DNA of 64,000 bases from Viola odorata. Lineage: Eukaryota > Streptophyta > Magnoliopsida > Malpighiales > Violaceae. Within the stretch, counting starts at the first letter, position 1; the number at the start of each line of letters is the position of its first letter. Shown here piece by piece: positions 11,003 through 22,985 of the stretch. A program made the translations under genes and the position numbers. The stretch spans positions 43,471,656 to 43,535,655 of the forward strand of contig OY829539.1 of the NCBI GenBank assembly GCA_963691705.1, written 5' to 3'. The notes beneath the pieces were generated by a model that worked only from the letters and a program-made list of their open reading frames with translations, was not told the origin of the DNA and did not search any database.

Positions 11003-14000
11003 ATGGAGCTAATTAGCATGATCATCATGACCCTCATCTTGGTCCTCATAACCAAACTCTTGCTTTCAGCTTTCTTCTTGCTACGGTCATGGAATAACTC
11101 AGCAAAAGATATGGAGGCGATTCCAGGGACCCTAGGGTGGCCTATAGTGGGGGAAAGCTTTGCATTCATCTCTGAGTTCTCCAGTCCAGCTGGCGTTTAC
11201 AGTTTCATGAAAAAAAGGCAGGAGAGGTAACATCTCTAATTTCTTAGCCATATCTCATCATTTTGGATTTGAATTAATAAGTATGAGCATATCATCATCA
11301 TCAGCAGCAATATGAGTTTTGTTAAGTTTATAAATTTACTATTTTACTTTTAATGAAAGGAACATTTTGATCAACACAAAAATAAATTTAACTTTTTTAA
11401 CCTGTGTTTTTCTTCAGGGACAATATAGAGTCTCAAATTTTGGGGCTCTTCTTTTCTTTTTTATGATTGGACTCAAGTAAATTAATTTAGTCGAAATTTA
11501 AAATACATTACATTTAAAAGCACGTGAAATGAGTATAAAAATATTGGCATAATTTTTTTTTAATTGAATAGAAAGTGTAGGACTCGACTTAAAAATAATT
11601 AATCTAATAAAAAAATTATACCTTATAGCCGTGAAAGGAAAAAAGTATTCGCATGATTTAATTGAATAGGAAGTTTAGGACTTCGATTTCCATTGAACTC
11701 AAAATATATTGAATATAAAGTTTAAACTTTATAATTTCTAGAATATTTAACTTTTACTGCTATAACTAAAATATGCAATGTTATTCTATAAATTTTAAAA
11801 ATATACACTTTGACTCTTAAACATCACTTTTAAAGCAAGTGAAAAAAATTATGTAACATATGCTACGTAACAATATTATTGCATTTTTACTGATGTGACA
11901 TGATGAATTTATTAAAATGTTGATGTTACAGTGGCGAAATTACAATGAATTTTTAGGGGATGTATTGGTAAGTTTTTAAAAAGACTAAATATGAAAATTA
12001 ATTAAAAAAGATGAAAATTTTATTCAATAAAATAAATTTAGAGAGCAAATATAATAAATTATCAAAAAATAATGAAACATTAGAGAGTACTCTCAAGTCA
12101 ATTTATTATCCTAAAGTAGCCGATTCATTCTCGTTTCAAATAGTGGTGGATTGTGAGTGAATTTATTTAAGGGGTGGCAAATTAAATAATAGTTTTATAG
12201 TCAAATATAAAGGATTAAAAAAAAGAATAAAATCATATAACATCATTATCACCATCATTTTCACCACCTCCATCATCTATCATCATACGTCCCAAGGTAA
12301 CCTAGTATACATATATTAGGTTTCACGAACATAATTACTTCATGATAGATTAACATTGTACCATTAATGATTTTTTTTTTCTCTCAACCAAATCAAACTA
12401 CTTTTTTAATAACACAATTGGTTTTTAAAAAAAAAAGGTCAGGTGAGAAAAGAAAAATAGGGAATTTTTTTCTTTTATATATATAAGAAAGTGGCCTACT
12501 TGGTTGAGAGGAAAAAGAAAAGAAAAGTATTTAATGTGGTTAGAAAGGTAGTAATAACGTGAAATAGAAACAATTTAAACTCCCATACAATTATTCATAA
12601 TGTCTTAGCAATAGTAAAGTAAAGGTAAATTGTGTCTAGGAACTCATATAATGTTTAGAATACTAACTATTTTATTTATAAAATTATATTAAGTGATGTG
12701 TTAAGATATGATTGGGTATTTATATATCCCTTCCTAATTAAGCTATATTATTATTTTTTAAACATAAATAATTTTTAATTAAATGTAAAAATCACACGTA
12801 TATTTTTAATATAAAAGTTAGTAAAAAGATCTAATCCATTATGCACGTACAACGCTCCAGGTATGGAAAGGTATTCAAGAGTTTTGTGCTTGGGAGATAC
12901 TCCGTGTTCATGACTGGTAGAGAAGCAAGCAAGATATTACTGACCGGAAAAGATGGGATGGTAAGCTTGAACCTGTTCTACACAGGACAACAGGTGCTAG
13001 GCCCTACCAGCCTCCTCCAAACCAATGGTGATGCACACAAGCGGCTCCGCCGCATCATTGCGGAGCCACTCTCCATTGATGGACTCAAGAAATATTTCAA
13101 CTTCATCAACACTTTGGCAGCTGAATCATTAAGTCAATGGCCTGGGAAAAAAGTGTTTGTCCTTGAAGAAGCTTCCACTGTTAAGTCTTTCTTTCTTTCT
13201 TTCTTGTCCATTATATTCAAGAAGAATTAGCTGGAATTAATTAATTAATTAATTACCATTATAAATTCCTTCATGCAGTTCACCCTCAAGGTAATAGGCA
13301 ACATGATAATGAGCTTAGAACCCACCGGAAAAGAGCAGGAGAAGTTTCGATCCAACTTCAAAATCATTTCTTCCTCCTTTGCATCCCTGCCATTCAAAAT
13401 CCCAGGAACAGCCTTCTACAATGGCATCAAGGTTATCTATATCTATCAAATATCTATCTATCTATCTAAGCACGACTTTATCAGCAATGTCAATCTAACC
13501 AATGCAACTAATTTGTTAGGCTCGGGATCGGATGTATGCAATGCTGGACTCCACCATTGCAAGTAGGAGAAGTGGGCGGGATAGCATCCAACAAGAAGAT
13601 TTCTTAGAATCTCTAATAATGAAACACGCTAAAGTCGGTGGCGGCGAAGGTGATCATGATGAGAATAAGCTGACTGACAAACAACTGAAGGACAATATAT
13701 TGACCCTGCTAGTCGCTGGTCATGACACCACAACCTCTGCCATCACATGGCTCTTCAAATTTCTAGACGAGAACCCTCAAGTCTTGGACAGACTCAGAGT
13801 AATCAATCATCTTATCTACATACATAACTCCATCCTGTTGACCTTGTCCAAAATTAATTATTAAATATTATTTTATTTATATTGCAGGAAGAGCACAGGG
13901 ACATCATATCCAACAGAAAAGCTGGAGAAAACTGCCTCACGTGGTCTGAAGTTAATAACATGCCTTATACAAACAAAGTGAGAAGCAAAATACTTTAAAT

Positions 14001-14937
14001 GCGAACCAACTATATCATTTAGCAATTTTCATGAATCGATCTCCCAATTACAATTAGGTTTGTGGTCACTAAAATTTTCAGGTGATCAGTGAGACTCTTC
14101 GACGAGCCACGGTACTACCTTGGTTCTCAAGAAAAGCTGCTCAGGACTTTGAGATTGAAGGTAATCATGAAATGGAACCTCCCAATTACGTACAAACCTA
14201 TGATTAATTGCATGATCCAATTATTAGTAAAGACTAATTAATATTGGTGCGTATGGGGGCATGCATGATTGCAATTTGCAGGGTATGGTATCAAGAAAGG
14301 ATGGTCACTCAACCTGGATGTTGTTTCCATTCATCATGACCCTCTTCTCTTTCCTGATCCCTACAAGTTTGACCCCACCAGATTTGACGTAAGCCGCGCC
14401 CACATTCATTCATTCATTCATTATTATCCTTTCCAATCTCCTAATTCTAAAACTGATAATGTATTATATATTATATATAAGTGAAGTCAGGTGGTAATGA
14501 GCAGTTTTCAGTTTAAATTAAAATCTCCAACAATTTAAATTAAATTTCAGGCACCCTTGAAGCCTTTCAGCTTTCTTGGATTCGGTAGCGGACCTCGAAT
14601 GTGCCCTGGAATCAATCTTGCCAAATTGGAACTCTGTATCTTCGTTCATCACCTGGTCAGCAAATACAAGTAAGAGTTATATTCTGATTGGGATAACAGC
14701 TACAACTTACTATATACTATCATCCTGGCATTAATGCCGTTGCTAGAAATTAATGATTAAAAAAAGAAAAAAGAAAAAAGAAAAGAAAAAGGAAACAATT
14801 TGACTTGTCTAGATTGTTGTTCATGTGATGATGTCTGCGGTTGCAGGTGGAGACCTTTGGAGAAAGACGAGTCTGTGCAGCCAACACTTGTGAGGATGCC
14901 AAACAACAAATATCCTGTCGCTGTTGAGCTACTGTAG
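11003..14937 (+). CDS. CYP722: Cytochrome P450, CYP722 family (strigolactone-pathway type)
   Basis: Nine exons join in frame: 11003-11226, 12861-13179, 13279-13431, 13520-13798, 13888-13977, 14082-14160, 14282-14388, 14551-14669 and 14847-14937. Every junction is GT-AG. The total is 1461 nt, giving 486 aa plus a TAG stop, which is normal P450 length. The protein has an N-terminal membrane anchor (residues 4-30), a Pro/Gly hinge (IPGTLGWPIVGES), the I-helix oxygen-activation motif AGHDTTT (298-304), the K-helix ETLR (359-362), a PERF-type FDPTRF, and the heme loop FGSGPRMCPG (428-437) with axial Cys435. SLNLFYTGQQVLGPTSLLQ and FRSNFKIISSSFASLPFK are signatures I associate with CYP722, in the CYP85 clan near CYP707. 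Characterised CYP722C enzymes oxidise carlactonoic acid to orobanchol or 5-deoxystrigol at the ER; other CYP722s act on the same substrate. Subfamily A versus C cannot be settled by eye. All catalytic motifs are intact. Intron 1 is unusually long (1634 bp). Confidence 0.88.
11227..12860 (+). other. Long first intron of the CYP722 gene
   Basis: The 1634-bp AT-rich intron begins GTAACA and ends CTCCAG; the other introns are 88 to 177 bp. It has CAT-type repeats near 12240-12290 and no coding sequence. No inserted element with clear ends was found. Confidence 0.7.
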
Positions 14938-16059
14938 CAGAAAAACTCATTTCATGTCCTGTCAACTGTCAAGGATACATGTATTATAAGCCGCTACCAT
15001 GTCACTTGAACACGACAACAATATTATGCTAATTAATAATCAAGATCAAGAATAATGAAAATTACAATGTTAGGAACATCCGATTCGAATTCTCATAATT
15101 TCCACCTTGTTCCCTCTTCTATATTTCTCATTCTAATTTCCTTCCTTATTAGCATTAGATGTCTAGTCCCATTTTTTTTAGATGCATGCTCGTCACTCAT
15201 CAATGCCATATCCGCCCATACAATACAATTTACAATTTCAAGAGAGACCAGCATTGGGGGAGCCTCGAAATTCTTTTGGGCCAATTAGATAAAATTTTGA
15301 ACTTTAAGAAGTATTTTGTATGAATTTAAATTTGTGAGTGATAAACGAGAAGTATTAATGTAAAAATAATATAACTTTAAGGATTATTACATGAAGTAGA
15401 AAACTTAATGGTAAATATATGAAAAATTAAGAACTTTAAAAATTATTATGAAAAAATAAACAAATTGAGGGGGTAAATAAAAAGAATTAATATAAAAAGA
15501 ATTAAAATTTATAGACTATTAGGGAATAACTGAAAAGTTTAGAAGGGGGATGACCTCCCGGTCTCTACAAGCCTCCGACTTAGATTACCAAAACCAAAAA
15601 CAAGAGCATACCTTCAATCCTTAGGTGATTATTTTTTGAGAACATAATTCCTTTGCCGGGAGAAGATTTTAGATAAGTAATGTAGGATCTATATTACTGC
15701 ATCTATATGAATTTCACTCGAGTTGTGGATAAATTGGCTGACTATATTTACAACATAAGCAATATCTGATCATGTATGAGTATAGGGGTTGTCAATGGGT
15801 TAGATTTTGACTGGATTACTATAAATCTATTTCTAATTAATTTTTAAAATTATTTGTTAAACAAATATATAAATCCATATCCGGATTTTAAAGACTTCGA
15901 AATTATATATACTTTCTTATATTATTTGATAATACTCTACTATGATATATTAAAATACACACATTTAATACTTTTAAAAATTGATATTATTTGATACAAT
16001 CATAAACATTTTCTATTGTCAATGGGCATAAACATGTACTATAGATACATCTCCTTTAA
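14938..16059. other. CYP722 3' flank, no gene seen
   Basis: The first 100-120 bases are probably the 3' UTR, with AATAATGAAA near 15049 as a weak poly(A) context. The rest is AT-rich. The ORFs at 15055-15288 lie on both strands of the same bases and show no family features. Confidence 0.45.
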
Positions 16060-17348
16060 GGAGCCTTTATTTGCCCACCCAATTAATTAGATTATTTTCA
16101 TACTAAAATAGTTAAAAGGAAGTCATCTTATTATGTTCTCATCTTCTCAATTTCTCTTATCAAATTCTCTTGATATGATAATTTTCGTACCTGTTACAAT
16201 TTTATTTTTGGGATGAGCCTTTTTTTTCTTTTTTTTCCTTTGTTAAACAATTATTTGAGAAAATATCTATATCTAATTTTTTTTAAATAGAAAATTAAGA
16301 AAAATCTAATAAAGTAGGAAAAATATAGAAAAATTGAGAAAAATCTAATAAAATAGAAAAAATCTAATAATTTTCTATATTTTTTTCCAAGAACAAAATA
16401 TGTAGAGCCCACTAGATTTCAGTTTCTCAACACAATTTCAAGTCTTTCTAAATTATCTTTTAATTTCTCAAACATCTCAATTTATCATGCAAATTTTCTT
16501 TTTATTTTTTTTATTCTACTGCACGTTCTTGAAAGAATGAAATACAGAAACCCTATTCTTCATTGCTACATATTCTTCATATTTTTATAATTTTTAAAAT
16601 ATGTTTTCTGTTTTATTATAATTTTCTTTATTTTTTTAAAATATATTTCCTATTTTATTTGATTTTTCCCATATTTTTTAAAATAGTTATCTTAATTTTT
16701 TATATTTTTTAAAAATATTTTTTCTATTTTATTAGATTTTTCCTATATTTCTTTTAAAATATTTTTTTCCTATTCTATTATATTTTTCTTAATTTCTATA
16801 TATTTTTTAATATTTTCTGATGTGTGAGACCGAATTGTTAGAAAAATTAGTAAAATAACAAAATCTAACATAGTTTGTCTTCGTTAACTAGTTGGAACTA
16901 TATTAAACTAACGGATAAAATGTTTGGAACCGATAAAAATAGAAAAAAACTATTTGGGACTAATTAAAATAAAATGACAAACATTTAGGACCGTGGGGTG
17001 TATTAACTATTCAAAAATGAGTCTCTGCTGGTACTTTATCACCAATGTGTAATAGAATAAAAGTTGGTTGTCAAGTTATTGAGGATAAAAAATTAGGGGT
17101 AAATTTTACACTGGAAAAAAAAATTGGATATCAAATAGACATTTTCTCAAATAATTATTTAAAAAAGAAAAGAAAAAAGAAAAAAGAAAGTGGGTGATCC
17201 TAAAAATAAATTGTAACAGATACGGAAGTTATCATATCAAGAGAATTTGATAAGAGAAATTGAGAAGATATGAGAACATAATAAGATAACTTCTTTTTAA
17301 CTACTTTGGTGTAGAAATAAGTTAAATGGGTGTGAAAATAAAGGCTCC
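16060..17348. mobile_element. Non-autonomous DNA element with ~230-bp terminal inverted repeats (MULE-like)
   Basis: The left end begins GGAGCCTTTATTT and the right end is its inverted copy, finishing AAATAAAGGCTCC. The inverted arms match for about 230 bases (16060-16290 versus 17115-17348), including CTTATTATGTTCTC and CTCTTGATATGATAA on one side and their complements on the other. Between them is about 820 bp of AT-rich filler with no coding potential. Long TIRs suggest a Mutator-like non-autonomous element, but a 9-bp target duplication is poor (CTCCTTTAA versus CTCTCTTTT), so the superfamily call is tentative. Confidence 0.65.
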
Positions 17349-17538
17349 CTCTCTTTTATTTTAAAACGATATAGATGATGGAGAATATTGTTTAATGTTT
17401 TTTTTTTGGAAACTACAATTGATTGTGTGTTTATTTCGATAATTATCTGTCTAAATATGTATTTTTAGATAGAGATACTATTGATTTTATATCATTTCCC
17501 TCCCTTTTTACAGAAAGAGATGATCTGAAGTGAAGAAG

Positions 17539-18832
17539 TGACAGGTTGTCGAAGCTATCAAAAATAATTAAAAAAACCTACTGCCTAATGCACAAATAAA
17601 TTGCGTATAGTGGTAACAGGGTCGAACTCAGGGGCCAATGGCAAGATGCTTAAATCTGTGTATGACTAGAAGTACCAAACCGAACAGTAACCAATGGGGG
17701 GGGGTAAACAGAATATAAATAAATACGAAATCAGAGGAGGAGAGATTCCTAGTAGAGATCTATCTCCGGTTGCTTTTACGGTTGGTCGGTCATCGGTGCA
17801 AGGGTATTCCGTTCACGGTTTATAGGTATGCTATATGGACTAGGTACGCTTAGGTCCCCTGCTTCCCTTCGTAAGATACCCCAAGGTACGTTTATGGGAC
17901 AACCTTGACACTCTACCATCCTCCAAGGTATATTTATGGAGACAATACTCAGAGGCCCATTAAGAGGAGGGAAGACACAGCTAGGGCGAGATAATCAATA
18001 CGTTCGAGGCACTACCCTAATTATTTATTTAACCTAGTCAGGTGAGACTAGCAACCCGATTACTCCTGAATTAGTTGCCTACTTTACCATGCAGCCTCAC
18101 GCTAGTTATTACTACAAGGATGACTGTAATTACCTAGGTTCGATTACAAGATGATCAGACCTTTAAACAATCCTAGGCAAATTGACAAGTAATTGATAAA
18201 TAAATAAATACAAACCGGCAGTTTCGACCTCATGACCGTCCTAGCAACCTTCGACGATCTCTACTAAGAACGAATAGTTTAGCTACTTATACTAAAATTG
18301 AAATGAACGAAGAAATTAATTTGCATAATTAAAAGAGAGAAGAAGATACTAAAAACTCTTGAATATTACCAGTCGGAGAAAAGCTAGGGTTTATTACAAA
18401 CGGAAAGGAAAGGGGCACCGGAGGTGAAAAAGTGTGACCGAATTCCACAAAAGAAAACCGTCCCCAAACCCTAAAATAATTAAAGTACTTATAGGAATAG
18501 AAAATAGAGTCCTAAGCCTAATAAGAGTAATTTCCTAAAATAATTCTTCTGCCAAGATTGGGGAATCGTTGGAGTAAAGGAGCGAATCTTTGAATGCCCT
18601 CTTCCGAGAGTTGCCTTTTTTTGCGCTGGCCTTCTCCACATCTGCAAACAAGCAGCTGCAGGGCCTAATGCTCGAAATCCTCCAAAATCCAGCAGATAAT
18701 GCGTATTTCTAGAATTTCCTTTCCTAAAGTCCGAATCTGTAAAAAGTAAAAAGATAGAGGCAAATTAGTAGTATCAAAATTCAAAATGGACTAGGAAAGG
18801 AGGATAAAATACACATAAAATACACACTATCA
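17539..18832 (-). repeat. Athila-like LTR, minus orientation (outer element)
   Basis: On the - strand the LTR starts TGATAGTGTG at 18832 and ends near CGACAACCTGTCA at 17539, about 1294 bp. It carries the GGGTTCGA-type U5 phrase inverted (TAACAGGGTCGAACTC at about 17615) and the TAGCTA...TTCTTAGTAGAGAT segment of the clade. On its right is an inverted polypurine tract (CCCCCACACTACC, 18836-18848), so it is a 3' LTR of a minus-strand element. The distal end is set by comparison with the LTR at 18915-20269 and may be off by tens of bases. Confidence 0.65.
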
Positions 18833-18914
18833 AATTCCCCCACACTACCTTAATGCTCGCCCTCTAGCATTACTCAAAAATTTAAAACAGCCCCCTATAA
18901 AAAACATACATAGT
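18833..18914 (-). mobile_element. Stub of internal region with polypurine tract
   Basis: These 82 bases match the start of the internal region next to the following LTR: both read CCCCACACTACC then AATGCTCG on the + strand. They are all that remains of the outer element's body on this side before the second, related element interrupts it. Confidence 0.6.
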
Positions 18915-20269
18915 TGATGTGTTGTCGAGGCACATTCAAATATAATAATAAAAACATGCTATGAAGTGCACAATAAATTGTGTATAGTGGCAGCAGGGTC
19001 GAACACAGGGACTAAGGGTAGACGCTGACTTTCGTGTGTGACTAGGGCAAACATACCAAAACAGTAACAAATAGGGGGTTTTTGAGAGTGTTGATTAATC
19101 TAATATAAACTAAGAAAGTAATAACAAACAGTAATAAAGCAAGTAAGAAATCAATAGAGAGAGAGTCCTCAGTAGAAATCTATCTCCGATTGCATTTATG
19201 GTTGGCCGGTCATCGGTGCAAGGATCTTCTACCCCTGGCTGGTAGACGTGCTATGGGGACCAGGTACGTTTAGGTCCCCTGCTTTCCTTCGTACGAGAAA
19301 CTACCCCAAGGTACGTTTATGGAGTAGTCTTGACACTTCGTCGTCCTCCAAGGTACGTTTATGGAGACTACTCAAAGACCCATTAAGAAGAAGAAAGACA
19401 CGTCTAGGGCAAGACACTCAGTACGTTCGAGGCACTACCCTAATTACTCTCTTAACCCAGCTGAATGAGACCAGGAACCCGATTACTTCCAAACTGGTTG
19501 TCTACTTTACCCTACAGCTTCGCGTTAGTTATAACAACAGAGATGACTTTAATCACCTAGGTCTAGCAGCTAGTTGGCCAGACTAGAAACAACCCTAGTA
19601 GATTTGACAAGAATATGTTAAGTAAATAAATACAAACCAGTGGTATATTAATTTCAATTCAACCTCATGACTTTCCTAAGCAACCTTCGATGATTCCTAC
19701 GAAGAGCAAGATATTTAGCCTCATAAAAAGTAAAACAAATAAAATATATAAATTGCATAATTAAAGAAGAGAATGGGAAAAACTCCTAAATATTACCGGG
19801 TGGAGCAAAGCTCCGGTTTATTACAAAGTTGCTGGAAAAAGTATAGAAGAAGAGAGATACGGAAGAAGAAGAAGAGAGAAAGAGGGCGGAAGAGAGAGCC
19901 CCCCTTAAAACCCTAATTATTTTAATATATATTAAATAAAATAGAAGTCCTAAGTCTAATAGAACTAGGTTTTCCTTAATTATGCTTTTTCTGAGCTGGG
20001 AACATGGAATGGAAGTAGGAGAATCAGTCGGATTTATTAAATTTCCTTTTCCGAACTTTCCATTTTCTACGGCTGGCCTGTGAGCGATGAGCAGCTAGGC
20101 CTAGACGCTCGAAACACTCCAAAATCCAGCAAATAATGTATCTTTCTGGAATTTCCTCTCCTAAAGCCTGAATCTACAATAAGTAAGGAAGTAGAGGCTA
20201 ATCGGTAGCATCAAGATCCGAAAAGGGCTAGGAAAGGAAGAGAAAATGTGCACAAAATACATCATGTCA
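18915..20269 (-). repeat. Athila-like LTR, minus orientation (inner element)
   Basis: On the - strand the LTR starts TGACATGATG at 20269 and ends CAACACATCA at 18915, about 1355 bp. It is clearly homologous to 17539-18832 throughout (for example the paired phrases around 17755-17780 and 19170-19225) but well diverged, so it belongs to a separate insertion and is not the mate LTR. Its polypurine tract follows on the right at 20270-20285. Confidence 0.65.
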
Positions 20270-22700
20270 AACATCCCCACACTACCCCAATGCTCGTCCT
20301 CGAGCATTATACTTAAAAACATCACCTTGTTAGGAATAAACAACCTCAACCCAAAACACACAGAAGGGTCTATCACCCCCACATACACCTCGACCAATCA
20401 ATACACGATCCTCCTACCTAGAGAAACTCTGCATCAATCTTAAGGAATAACGAAACCAGAAGAGAGACTTTCCTACATCAGCTAACTGTAAGCAATCCTC
20501 ACAAGATAAACAGTGTTTGCACTCACGCTCAGAATCAGGGCTATGTGTTTAACGCTCATAAAATACAAATGACATAGAACACAGTTTGGTTTCGCAATAG
20601 TGATCCGAGATAAAATCCACATGCATGGGCAATCGATCAATCAAAAAGACTTTGCAGAAGATAAAAAGAAGAGGTATGTATGGTGAAGGGATGAAAAGAA
20701 GAGAAAAAGATAGATGAAAAAGGAGAGCAGAAAGGAGAGAAGAGGTGGAGAAACAGACAGAATTTAGAAGGAGTCCTTAGCTGGAGAATGAAGAGAAGTT
20801 GGTGAGAAAGCATCAGGCAACAGCAAGGGCTAGACGATGATGGTGAGTCTGCTGTGGGGATTCTTCTTCTATGATAGAACCGGTAATCTTCTAAAATTAT
20901 TCGTACTCTTGTTCTGCTTCAGTCTAATGCTCCCCTTTGCTCAAAATTTTTTTTTTCTTTTTTTTTTATAAAGCAAAGGGGGCATGAAAATTATTTCTTT
21001 TTCTTCAGTCTGGCTGGAGTAGCAAATGTTCTTTATTTCCATATCGCTTATCGAATGACTGCTATCAGCTACTCGGTTTAGCTGCTCATAATATTTTCCA
21101 TTTCTGCGTTGCACTTCAATTGACTGTATCCAGCTACTCGGTCTAGCTGCTTATAATCCCCACACTAAAGATTTGCGCTATCTAGCCCCTTATGCTGCTG
21201 CCTTCGAAGAAAATGCTTCTCACCTGCTAAGGAAAGGACGAAAGAAACAGACACAAGTGGTTAGAAGGAGAGATTGAGGGTGATATCAGTGGAGAGGGCA
21301 AGATGCAGAGAGAAAGAGAGACGAAGAAAGAGAGAGAAGCAAAGTTGCAAAGTCTTTTATCCTTTTGTGCTTTCCCATGTCTGATGATGCCCATACCCAG
21401 AGATCTCATGCGAAACTAACTAGTAACTAGTCATGCATTCATCACTCAGTAGAAAGATACGGCAATAGAAGCTCAAACACTCATAGGGTAAAATACATTG
21501 ATTGCAAGTAGCATGAGCAAGATGTAGTCATAAGAGGTAACAAGCAATAAATTGTGCAAGTGGAGTTGGTGTAGTGGGTGAAGTTTTCCGTGTATAGTGG
21601 GTCTAATTTGTGCATTCCATCAAAGGTGATTTTGAAAAACAGGGGTAGTGCAAGCTTAGCAAAAGGTTATTTATAGAAAACCAACGTTCACAAAATCCTA
21701 AAAAATCAAAAAAATTGCCCAAAATAAACACACAAAACAAACACATAAGTGTCCCTCCCCACACTTAGGCAACGCATTGTCCTCAATGCGAAGAGGGAAC
21801 TCAAACAAGGGCATACGAAAAGAAAATAATAATAAAGATAAAATAAAGAGAAAAGAGGGAAGAAATGTGGGTTGCCTCCCTCGAAGCACCTTAGTTATCG
21901 TCTAGGGCAAGACGCAGGTTGTTCGTATCATTCTAGATCTGGGGGCTCCGCCATGAGGGGATGGAAACCCTCATGGAACAACTCCAATCTGTGGTCATGT
22001 ACTTGAAAAATGAGGCCCGTGTCCATACTCTAAATTGCAACTATACCAGGATCATACACCTGTGTCACAAGGTAAGGGTCCGTCCACCGAGACTGCGATG
22101 TTTTGGAAAAGAACCTAAGATAAGAATTGTAAAGGAAAACTTTCTGTCCATTATTAAAGGTCCTAGGAGAGAGCAACTAATCGTGATGAGCTACTGTCTT
22201 AGCCGTGTCTTTGGCAGTCTGCGGAGTTAGGAGAGCATTGGGCGTCATACCCTTGCTGGTTGCGGCAGTGGCAGCAGTAGTATGGGCAGGGACCATAGTG
22301 GCGATGGGAGCGGTTGTGGTGACGACTGGAGTTACTGCCATGGTGTCAGGGACAGCAAGAGTGGGTACGAAGGCTACCGGAGCTAGTTGAGGAGCGCCTA
22401 GGGCTAGTGAGAGTGTCTTGGCGTCGATGTCCGTCCACCCAAGGGCGTCACGGTATCCTTTGAGTGTGGACACCAGTTCGCACTCCGCAGCAGGATTGAG
22501 CTCGCTAGAGATGATCACTGGGAGTGTATCATACTCGCCAAGGTAGGCGTACTTGAGGTGCGAGGGCAAGCTCTTCAACTCCGACTTTGAGTCCTGCAAA
22601 AAAAAGGGGCGTTAAATGTGATCAGCGGGAAGAGGAGAAATAACATGAGGAGAAGGGATAACAGAATGCTCTTCCAAAGCAGTGACGACTTCAGGCAATT
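20270..22700 (-). mobile_element. Internally deleted Athila-like Ty3 body
   Basis: On the - strand, 22600-22480 encodes LPSHLKYAYLGEYDTLPVII, the segment that precedes reverse transcriptase in Athila-type pol, continuing to GYRDALGWTDIDAK. The frame then passes into Ala/Thr-rich filler. After a stop near 22180 it reads NNGQKVFLYNSYLRFF and RWTDPYLVTQVYDPGIVAI (one stop follows), the C-terminal end of Athila integrase. The RT, RNase H and integrase core are therefore missing. Downstream on the - strand, 21790-21745 carries GCATTGAGGACAATGCG followed by AAGTGTGGGG, the usual Athila 3' landmark. The fragment cannot be autonomous. It is 5'-truncated near 22700, and no 5' LTR is visible. Confidence 0.75.
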
Positions 22701-22977
22701 CAGGTGGGGGCGTTCAACTAACTTTTTTTATAAATATACTTCTCTGTTATGCAGTGCAACTAGTTGTGTTTTCATGCATATTAGTGCTTATTTCATTAAT
22801 AAAAAAATTTTGTGCTTGTGTCAAGTTAGAAAAGCTTTAAAAGTGGTTAGACTAGAAGGTAGCCATGGAGAAGGAAAGTGTTTTTACCTAGCTTTATTTA
22901 TTAGCAGCTCGTCATTGATTTTATTCTTCTTCTTTCAGGCATCCGTGAGAAATGAAAAGTGAGAAGGGACTAAAGAG
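22701..22977. other. Short interval, nothing recognised
   Basis: AT-rich sequence between the truncated Athila body and the hAT element. I see no coding or repeat structure. Confidence 0.4.
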
Positions 22978-22985
22978 AGAGGGAG

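Noticed and set aside
11003..11230. Short 75-aa protein ending at the TAA at 11228
   Set aside because: The TAA is created by reading into the GTAACA splice donor; the real exon ends at 11226.
17539..20269. The two minus LTRs as the pair of a single element
   Set aside because: Each is followed on the same side by its own polypurine tract and they are too diverged, so both are 3' LTRs of separate insertions.
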